Below, one piece after another: positions 56,936 through 64,000 of a stretch of 64,000 nucleotides of DNA. This DNA is from Ceratotherium simum simum. Lineage: Eukaryota > Chordata > Mammalia > Perissodactyla > Rhinocerotidae. The stretch's first letter is position 1; every line of letters begins with the position of its first letter. Below the pieces are notes generated by a model that was given only the letters and a program-made list of their open reading frames with translations, made no database searches and had not been told where the DNA came from. The translations under genes were made by a program, and so were the position numbers. The stretch is from contig NW_004454239.1 in the NCBI RefSeq assembly GCF_000283155.1, forward strand, positions 5,729,636-5,793,635, given 5' to 3'.

Positions 56936-57963
56936 TCTTTTGTATTTTAATTAATTTATTGGGGTGTAATTCACATAACATAAAATTAGCCATTTTAAAG
57001 TGAACCATTCAGTAGCGCTCCATGTGTTTATAATGTTGTGCAACCACCACTTCTATCTAGCTCCAAAACATTTCCAGACTGCCAAATAAACCCCACACCC
57101 GCTAAGCAGTCATTCCCCATTCCTCCCTACTCCCAGCCCCAGCAACTACCAATCTGAGATCTGTCCCTGTGGGTTTACCTGTTCTGGACATTTCATATAA
57201 ATGGAATCACAATATGTGAACTCTTATGTCTGCCTTCTTTCCCTGAGCATGGTGTTTCCAGGTTCATCCACACTGTAGCATGTATCAATACTTCAGTCTT
57301 TTTATGGCTGAATAATATTCCATTGGATGTATACGTCACAATTTGTTTATCCTTTCACTTGTTTTTGATGGACATTTGGGCTGTTTTTACCCTTTGACTA
57401 TTGTGAATAGTGCTGCTATGGCCATGTATGTACGTGTATTTATTTGAGTACTGTTTTCAACTCTTTTGGGTATATACCTAGGAGTGAAATTGCTGAATCT
57501 TAAGATAGTTCTATGTTTAACTTCTTACATAGTGGCTGCACCATTTTACATTCCCACTAGCAAAGTACAAGGGTTTCAATTTCTCCACATCCTCATCAAC
57601 AATTGTTATTATTTTTATTTATTTATTTATTTTTTGGTGAGGAAGATCAGCCCTGAGCTAACATCTGTTGCCAATCCTCCTCTTTTTGCTGAGGAAGATT
57701 GGCCCTGGGCTAACATCCGTGCATATTTTCCTTTACTTTATATGGGATGGCGCCACAGCATGGCTTGACAAGCAGTGTGCCGGTCTGTGCCTGGGATCCG
57801 AACCTGAGAACCCGGGGCAGCTGAAGCGCAGTGCTTGAATTAACTGATGTGCCACTGGGCCAGCCCCCTTTGCCCATTTTTTAATTGGTTTGTCTTTTTG
57901 TTGCGTTGTAAGAGTTCTTTATATATTTCGGATACTAGCCCTTATCAGATATATGATTTGCAA
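56936..57963 (-). repeat. LINE-1 3' end, antisense, inside L2
   Basis: 'tggggtgtaattcacataac', 'gtgcaaccaccacttctatc', 'tggctgaataatattccatt' and 'tgggtatatacctaggagtg' are antisense L1M landmarks. The ERE at 57611-57868 interrupts it, after which 'ctttgcccattttttaattg' and 'tatcagatatatgatttgca' continue. Flanks 'cttggttgctatctt' (56921-56935) and 'ctggttgttattctt' (57985-57999) may be a diverged target-site duplication. Confidence 0.85.
57611..57868 (-). repeat. ERE-type SINE, antisense, inside L1
   Basis: On the - strand: 'gggggctggcccagtggcac', box-B-like 'ggttcggatccc', 'tatataaagtaaaggaaaat', two tail monomers with 'gatgttagctca', and an AAAT-repeat tail (TTTA run at 57615-57634 on +). 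Target sequence on either side is not contiguous L1, so some host sequence was lost. Confidence 0.92.
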
Positions 57964-58232
57964 AGCACATCACTGAAACAATCACTGGTTGTTATTCTTA
58001 ACCCCTGCACTTCCTCAGACTCACGCTTGCCCAGCCTGTAGGGTCTGCCTTAGGATACATCCAAATCCATCGGCTTCTCTCCATCTTCCCCCTGCATCTC
58101 ACTGTCCGCCCCCTCTGCCCCGACCCCGGCTTTATTTCTCACCTGGATAATGCTGCAGTTTCTAATTTGTCTCTTCACCTCTACTTTTGTCCTCTTATAA
58201 TCTATCTTCTACTCAATAGCCATAATGATCTT
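57964..58232 (+). repeat. L2 LINE host element, segment 3
   Basis: 'ggatacatccaaatccatcg', 'ttctcacctggataatgctg', 'cagtttctaatttgtctctt' and 'tcttctactcaatagccata' continue L2 ORF2 after the L1. They match the L2 stretch around 'cctggattattgcaat'. Confidence 0.75.
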
Positions 58233-59451
58233 AGGTTTACACAAAATTGAGAGTGAGGCCCAGAGATTTCCCATGTACTTTCTATCCCCACACATGCATA
58301 GCCACACACGCAATATCAACATCGCTAACCAGAAATGGTACATTTTATCCTACATTGACACACCATTATCATCCAAAGTCCATAGTTTACCTTAGGGTTC
58401 ACTCTTGGTGGTGTATAGTCTATGGATTTGGACAAATGTATAGTGACGTGTGTCCATCATTATGATGTTGTATAGAGTATTAACATTGCCCTAAAAATCC
58501 TCTGTGCTCTGCCTATTCATCTCTCCCCCAACCCACCCCCTGGCAACCACTGATCTTTGTACTGTCTCCATGGTTTTGCCTTTTCCAGAATGTCACATAA
58601 TTGGAATCAAACGGTATGTAGCCTTTTCAGATTGGCTTCTTTCACTTGGTAATATGCATTTAAGGTTCCTCGGTGTCTTTTCATGGCTTGATAGCTCATT
58701 TTTTTTGTGTTGAATAATATTTCATTGTCTGGATCTACCACAGCTTATTTATTCATTCACCTACTGAAGGTCGTCTTGGTTACTTCCAAGTTTTGGCAAT
58801 TATGAATAAAGCTGCTATAAACATGTATGTGCAGGTTTTTGTGTGGACATAAGTTTGCAACTCCTTTGGGTAAGTACCAGGGAGCACAACTGCTGGATCG
58901 GATGGTAAAGTATGTGTTGTTTTGTAAGAAACTGCCAAACTGTCTTCCAAAATGGCTGTACCATTCTGCATTCCCTTCAGCAATGAATGAGAGTTCCTGT
59001 TGCTCCCCATCCTAGCCAGCATTTGGTGTTGTCAGTGTTCGAGATTTTGGCCATTCTAATAGGTGTTAGTGGAATTGCGTTGTTTAAATCCCTCATAACA
59101 TATGATGTGGAGCATCCTTTCACATGCTTATTTGCCAGCTATATGTTTTTTGGTGAGGTGTCTGGCAAGGTCTTTGGCCCATTATTAAATCAGGTTGTTT
59201 GTTTTCTTATAGTTGAGTTCTAAGAGTTCTTTGTATAATTTGGATGGCAGCCCTTTATCAAATGTGTCCTTTGCAAATACTTTCTCCCAGTCTGTGGCTT
59301 GTCATCTCATTCTTTTGACAATGTCTCTCACAGAACAGACATTTTTAATTTTAATGAAATCCAGCTTATCAATTATTTCTTTCATGGATTGTGCCTTCGG
59401 TGTTGTATTTAAAAACTCATCGCCATCCGAAGGTCATCTGGGTTTTCTTCT
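58233..59451 (-). repeat. LINE-1 3' end with target-site duplication, inside L2
   Basis: Antisense L1MA-like sequence: 'gatttcccatgtactttcta', 'ccaaagtccatagtttacct', 'ccctggcaaccactgatctt', 'ggcttgatagctcatttttt', 'catttggtgttgtcagtgtt' and 'atggattgtgccttcggtgt'. The exact 12-bp repeat 'cataatgatctt' at 58221-58232 and 59452-59463 fixes both ends, and L2 sequence continues directly beyond. Confidence 0.92.
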
Positions 59452-59765
59452 CATAATGATCTTTTAAAAATATAAATTAGACTACGTCCTGCATCTGTTT
59501 TAAACCCTTCAGAGCCTTCCTGCTGCATCCAGAATAATTTAGGCCCCTTAACACATCCTTGCTTTCCTCTCCAGCCTCCCCGTGTATCTGAGCCGTGATG
59601 CTCTCGCTTCAGCTTCTCCAGCACAAAGCTTTTCCTGCCGCGGAGACTCTGAAAGTGCTTTCTCCTCTGCGTGGGAGCTTTCTCTTCACATGTGTACCTG
59701 AAGAGCCCCGTCATCCTTCTGGTCTTGGCTTACATGTCACCTCGACAGACTGGGCTTTTCCACCC
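59452..59765 (+). repeat. L2 LINE host element, segment 4 (3' end)
   Basis: 'aaacccttcagagccttcct', 'gctgcatccagaataattta', 'cttctccagcacaaagcttt' and 'cttggcttacatgtcacctc' are L2 3'-end landmarks in sense order. This completes the host L2 that begins at 55645. Confidence 0.8.
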
Positions 59766-59849
59766 ACCCACTTAGATTAGCCGCCCTACCTTATAAGTTC
59801 TCTCATAACCTTATTGTTCCTCTCACAGTTGTAAAACATCTTCAGGATG

Positions 59850-60240
59850 TCTGTCGTGTGCCAGGCACTCCAGGCTCCCTGGGTTTTAGAGGTTTACAGC
59901 ACAGAGGAGTTTCCTGCCCCCATGTTGCTGGCCATGTAGCTCGAGAGACAGATAGTGAGAATAAGTGGACAAGGCCTTGACGTGTCATGTGAAGGAAACA
60001 AACAGCGTAAATAGTGCCAACTCGAGGGAGGGAGGGAGGAAGGGGGTGTTTCCACAGGGGCTGGGGTGGGCCCCTGAGGAGGTGACATTTGAGCTGAGAA
60101 CTGAAGTGTGAACAGCTAGCTGGGAGAAGGCCGTCCAGAGGGAGGGAGGGGCAGCAAGTGGAAAGGCACTGGGCCGTGTTCCAGAGGCAGCTGAACCCCA
60201 TGGCTGTCGCCCAGCAAGGGTGGTAGAGGACAAGGATGGA
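59850..60240 (-). repeat. L2 LINE 3' end, antisense
   Basis: 'gtcgtgtgccaggcactcca', 'gtagctcgagagacagatag', 'gaggaggtgacatttgagct' and 'aagtggaaaggcactgggcc' are classic antisense L2. It faces the sense L2 that ends just before it. Confidence 0.88.
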
Positions 60241-60289
60241 CAGGTGGCAGGGCCAGCCTGCAGCCCGGCGTCAGTCCTGTGTTCTCTCG

Positions 60290-60425
60290 TGTGCCCTGCC
60301 TGGGTTTTGCACTGTAAGCTGCACGGCACGCTCACCTACTTCATCCACCACTGTGCACCCAGCTCCTAGCCAGTGCCGGCCCCAGAGTAGGTGCTGAATA
60401 AATATTTATGAACGCCGGATGAATA
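60290..60425 (+). repeat. L2 3'-tail fragment
   Basis: 'gcactgtaagctgcacggca', 'actgtgcacccagctcctag' and 'agagtaggtgctgaataaat' match the L2 terminal segment. Confidence 0.8.
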
Positions 60426-60439
60426 TTATTGTTATTAAT

Positions 60440-61180
60440 AAGATTAACTGGATCTCCACCCCCCTCCTTGTTTACATCGCCCGTGTCCTTACTGAGCCCT
60501 GTTTTTGGGCCCTGCCAAAGAGAGACTTCAGCTTAGCCCCGGCCGAATTACTGCAGAGTTTGATTTGGAGCCATCTGCATTTCATCAATGAGTCATTGAT
60601 GTGTCCCCACTTCTCCCAGGGGATTGCTGGCTGCACAGGAAACTTTCCCCCTTTAGTTTGCACTGAGTCCTCAGAATCTTCTAGAAGCTCAATAACTGGT
60701 TCCTATAAAAAGCCTGAATACTACTCCTGAGTCAGAATAGCAAAGGACCTTCTTTGCTCAGGAAGGGGGAATCCTCCCCAGTTTTGCCGGCTCCGGCGTT
60801 GGGGGAACTTTATACAGAGCCTACTTCTGTGTGCCTGAGGAGAGGCTGTGTGTTTCTTACATGCAGCAGGATGTCTAGACAGATCCATCCTTTCTGCATT
60901 TGATGTGGAATCGTTGTTAGGCACAAGGGACCTGGGAGAAGCTCGAATCCAAAACAGCTTCAGCAGGGGAGACCCTTGCCAGGGAAGTCTGTTTTGTAAT
61001 GAGATCTTTATGTCGGCGGGAACTTTATTAACCTGGGGCCAACCCAGTTTTTTCCCGCATGAAATTAATTTATTGCCTGCCCCGCTCAGACGTCATTTGG
61101 CTCCCACTGTGGCTTGTACGTGCCGGCCTTTTTTGGAAAAGACTTATTATTTTTAAGAACCAGTGTCTCATGATTCTTCC
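60440..61180. promoter_or_regulatory. Candidate conserved non-coding element (unverified)
   Basis: Repeat-free. Contains 'aacaagattaact'-like and 'ccgaattactgcag' motifs, the symmetrical 'catcaatgagtcattgatg' (60587-60605), 'gaaattaatttattgc' and retained CpGs ('cattcgtcgg'-like text near 61010, 'ctcagacgtcatttgg'). A 103-residue frame at 60419-60730 has no domain. Confidence 0.35.
60587..60605. repeat. Symmetrical site
   Basis: 'catcaatgagtcattgatg' is a near-perfect palindrome centred on 'gag', with an AP-1-like 'tgagtca' core. Confidence 0.85.
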
Positions 61181-61236
61181 ATGGTGTTTGACTCTGTTGA
61201 TTCCCTCGGCTTCCTTGAGGGGCTGTGTCCACCTTG

Positions 61237-61238
<2 letters not shown>

Positions 61239-61273
<35 letters not shown>
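61239..61273 (+). repeat. (GT)n microsatellite
   Basis: An uninterrupted GT run of about 17 units, likely polymorphic. Frames that read through it as CVCV or THTH repeats are artefacts. Confidence 0.97.
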
Positions 61274-61274
<1 letters not shown>

Positions 61275-61434
61275 CCAGGTGCTGGGCAATGCCTGCAGGT
61301 GTGAACCAGAACTCGAGAAAGCCTGGGGGTCTGGGTGTGGCAGGCAGGTGGCACAGGAGGGAGGACTAAGGTGCTTGGAAAAATGCACCTCAGCTGTCTA
61401 CGCAGTTATCACCACCCAGATCAAACACCAGCTC

Positions 61435-61690
61435 AGCATCTGGTTAAGAGGACGTTCTCAGAGCCAGCTGCCTGAGTTGAACCCTGACTCTGCCACTTAC
61501 CCCGTGCGCGACCCTTGAGCACGTTACTTCATTTCTCTGTGCCTCTATTTTCTGACTTGTAAAATGGGGTAATAAAAATGTCTCGTGGAGCTGTGGGCAG
61601 ATTCAATGAGTCAATACATACCCAGCCCTGGAAGCAGTGCCTGGGGTACGGGGGGCACCCCCGTGGATGTCAGCTCGGGTGGTCGTTATG
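61435..61690 (+). repeat. MIR SINE, near complete
   Basis: 'gcctgagttgaaccctgact', 'ctgccacttaccccgtgcgc', 'acttcatttctctgtgcctc', 'tgtaaaatggggtaataaaa' and 'gattcaatgagtcaatacat' follow MIR end to end. Confidence 0.92.
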
Positions 61691-62269
61691 ACCTCTTCTT
61701 GATCGTTCTCCTTCTGATGGGCTGTTTAGAGTCTTTTGTGAGAAAGCCTTTCTCCACCCTCTTTCACCGTTTGATCTAAGTGGGTTAGATTTGGGTATTT
61801 ATTTATGTTCCATCTGGCTCCCAAACCGGTCACCACAGGATCCTGGGGGCTGTGCTCTCCAGACTGGGTTCCCTCCAGCATGTGTGGTGTCTGGCCTCTC
61901 GTCCCACATCCCCCCACCCCCCAGTTTGGAATCGGCCTTGTCTGTGCGCATGCACCCTCTCCTGCCTGCCTCCTCTGTATCCACACCCCGGACCCCACCA
62001 CTGCTCAGGGCCTCCTCCATGAAAGCCCCCAGGCTCCAGCTGGGTTTTCTCTCTGCTCCCACTTTGCTCTGGGTTATCCTCTGAAGGCAGAAGTGGTGGG
62101 TCTAACTCCTCCCACACCCCAGGCCATGCGTGGCTTCTCCCGCGTGCTTGTCCAGGTCTGTTAAACCCATGGGCAAGGGTCTCCTTGTACATTCATTCAA
62201 CTAGGGGCAAATCCATTTTGAGAAGAAGCTTCTTTCCACCAGTTTCTTTAAATGCCCTTCTAAGAAATT
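61691..62269. other. Unique GC-rich sequence, no gene recognised
   Basis: Overlapping frames on both strands (61791-62192). None has a domain. Nothing else identified. Confidence 0.4.
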
Positions 62270-63335
62270 TACTCACTTAAAAAAATTCATATGTGGTGAA
62301 AGTTACTCATTTTGATATACAGTTCTATGAGTTTGGACAAAAGCAGTCATATAATCAGCACCATTACAAAGATGCTGAACCACAGTTTTTGCCTTTTCTG
62401 GAATGTCATACAAATGGAATCACACAGTGTGTAGTCTTCTGTGTCTGACTTCTTTCACTGGGCTGACTCATTTCAATTCAGTGATGTTCTGTGGTTATCA
62501 GTGGTTCATTCCTTTTTATGACTGAGTAGTATTCCATTGTATGAATGTTTTACAGTTCGTTTATCCATTCACTAGTTGAAGGACATTTGGGTTGTTTCCA
62601 ATTTTTTTGAGATTGTGAATAAATTCACTATAAACTTTTAGATTCAGGTTTTTGTGGGAACATAAATTTTCTTTCTTTAGGGCTACAAATTTCTAAGAAA
62701 CTGCTAAACTGTTTTCCAAAGTGGCTGTGCCACTTTGAACCAAGAATGTATGAGAATTCCATTTCCTCTGCATCCTCACCAGCGTTTAGTATGGTCACTT
62801 TTTTTTTTTTTTTTTTGGTATTTTAGCTAATCTAATAGGTGTTCAGAGGTACAAAATCAGTTGGTAATTAGACGGTTACTTGATATCATCAGCCTGAAAT
62901 GCAATCACCTGGTAAGAAATAAAGCAGGTGTCTCTGGATGTTATCAACCAAAGAAAAAAACAAACCCAGCATCTTGCTGGGGATCTCGTTGTGGTTTTGA
63001 TTTGCGTTTTCCTAATGGCTAACGATGCTGAGCACTGTTTCTGTGAGCTTGTTTGCTATTTGTCTATCTTCTTTGGTTAAGTATCTGCTAAAAGTTTTGC
63101 CTATTTTTTATTGGGTTGTTTGTTTTCCTATTACTGAGAGTTTTTAATATAATCTGGATTTGAATCCCTTGTTGGGCATGTGATTTGCAAATGTTTTCTT
63201 CCAATCTGTGGTTTGTCTTTTCATTGTCTTAAATAGTGCCTTTTGCAGAGCAGAAGTTTTTAATTTTGATGAAGTCCAATTTATCTTCTTTTCTTTCATG
63301 GATTGTGCTTTTCGTGTCATTCCACCAGTTTTTAA
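62270..63335 (-). repeat. LINE-1 3' end, antisense
   Basis: 'tgccttttctggaatgtcat', 'agtagtattccattgtatga', 'gttgaaggacatttgggttg', 'tggtcacttttt' with an expanded T run (62799-62817), 'atctaataggtgttcagagg', then after an insert 'gatctcgttgtggttttgat' and 'gcagagcagaagtttttaat' follow antisense L1M order. Confidence 0.88.
62856..62984. other. Non-L1 insert of about 130 bp inside the L1
   Basis: L1 sequence is continuous from 'gttcagaggt' to 'atctcgttgtgg' except for this stretch. It contains 'gatatcatcagcctgaaatg', 'ggtgtctctggatgttatca' and an A-rich 'aaagaaaaaaacaaaccc'. I do not recognise it. The A-rich segment near its right side hints at an RNA-derived insertion, but no target-site duplication is obvious. 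Confidence 0.55.
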
Positions 63336-64000
63336 TTGTATTTTAATTCTCCTCAGACTGTGGAAAGCGTTCGGGTGTGGCTTTCAGGCAGTTGCTGTGC
63401 AGGATGCTGGCTCCTGCTCTGCCCCACTTCCTGCTCCGTCCCTCCACAGCTCCCTCCTGGCCATTTTGGTCACCAGCTAGAACTTCTACTGGGAGGAGCA
63501 CAGGCCCAGAGACGTCATCTTTCAGAAGCCCTGGGGGAAAGTCATTAGAGAGAATAAGGATATTTCCTACCCACACTGTGCTCTTGGAGTGAGCCAGGTC
63601 ACCTGCCTGGACTCCCCTTTCTAAGGTGTCTTCGTTCCAGAAGCTCCATGGCTTTTCATGGCCCCGGTCCTGTCTGGGGCCACTACAGTCCACCCCATGG
63701 GATTCTCTAACTTTGAATATCAGGAAACAGGGTTGAGGTACTGCCCCTTATCCTCCAAAGTGTTTGGGACTTAATGCGAATGGTCCGGGGACTGGCAGCC
63801 TTGGAAAACCTGCAAAAGTCTCTTTTCCCTTAATTGCAGGATCCTGACCACACACTCTTCTCTGCATTGGCTGAACAAGAAGGTGGGCTCCAGGTGCCTG
63901 CGGTCTCTACTCCCAGGACTGGGACTTTAGGTGTCGAGTTCAACGGGCCTCTCATTTGACCTCTGCCCTGACTGTGCCATGTTGCACTGGCCCCAAGGAA
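63336..64000. other. Unique sequence to window end, no gene recognised
   Basis: GC-richer DNA after the L1. Short opposing frames (63343-63693 on -, 63336-63592 on +) overlap and show no domain. Confidence 0.4.

Noticed and set aside
61070..61388. Frames with Thr-His or Cys-Val repeats as repeat proteins
   Set aside because: They are translations of the (GT)n microsatellite at 61239-61273.
1..64000. CRISPR arrays, bacterial operons, phage or defence systems
   Set aside because: No regularly spaced direct repeats, no ribosome-binding-site-led gene runs and no dense coding. The repeats and composition are those of a mammalian nuclear genome.

Overview
This window is nuclear DNA from a placental mammal, most probably a horse-family species or another odd-toed ungulate. 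The main evidence is eight copies of tRNA-derived SINEs of the equine ERE type. They share an A/B-box head of the form 'tggcttagcggttaag ... ggttcggatccc' and a tail with 'gatgttagctcagggc...cttcctca'. Several have clean target-site duplications. A young LINE-1 3' end at 35040 also has the form I associate with equids. Much older mammalian repeats (MIR, L2, L1M/HAL1-like, MER5A-like, an ERVL-type LTR) fill the background. I found no protein-coding exon, no functional RNA gene, no bacterial or viral operon and no CRISPR array. All open frames are either chance frames in GC-rich DNA or decayed LINE-1 ORF2 fragments. The window reads as intergenic or deep intronic DNA.

Layout. 1-27,060: GC-richer, mostly unique sequence with scattered MIR and L2 relics, one ERVL-type LTR (3081-3467), three ERE SINEs (5965, 7925, 10432), a palindromic DNA-transposon relic (23650-23926) and several AT-rich blocks (about 12740-13100, 19690-21330, 24540-26610) that look like developmental conserved non-coding elements. 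27,070-47,640: an abrupt AT-rich block of nested LINE-1s: old sense-strand L1s, two 5'-inverted (twin-primed) L1 insertions at 28866-31503 and 35040-36118, an LTR fragment, three ERE SINEs, a 100-N assembly gap in one SINE tail (28479-28578), a near-full-length antisense L1 (40626 to about 47580) and a tRNA-Glu-like SINE inside it (45945-46351). 47,640-55,640: mostly unique DNA with MIR and L2 relics, a CpG-rich patch (51851-52200) and two more conserved-looking blocks. 55,645-60,430: one long L2 broken by two L1s and two EREs, ending against an oppositely oriented L2. 60,440-64,000: a conserved-looking block, a (GT)n tract, a MIR, and a last L1 carrying a foreign insert of about 130 bp.

There is no set of cooperating genes. 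What can be read is an insertion history: L2/MIR first, then old L1M/HAL1-like elements, then younger L1s (two inverted by twin priming), then ERE SINEs. The candidate regulatory blocks are inferred from composition, retained CpGs and homeodomain/POU-like motifs only. Conservation was not measured. Repeat families are named from memory of consensus sequences, and boundaries are approximate unless a target-site duplication fixes them.
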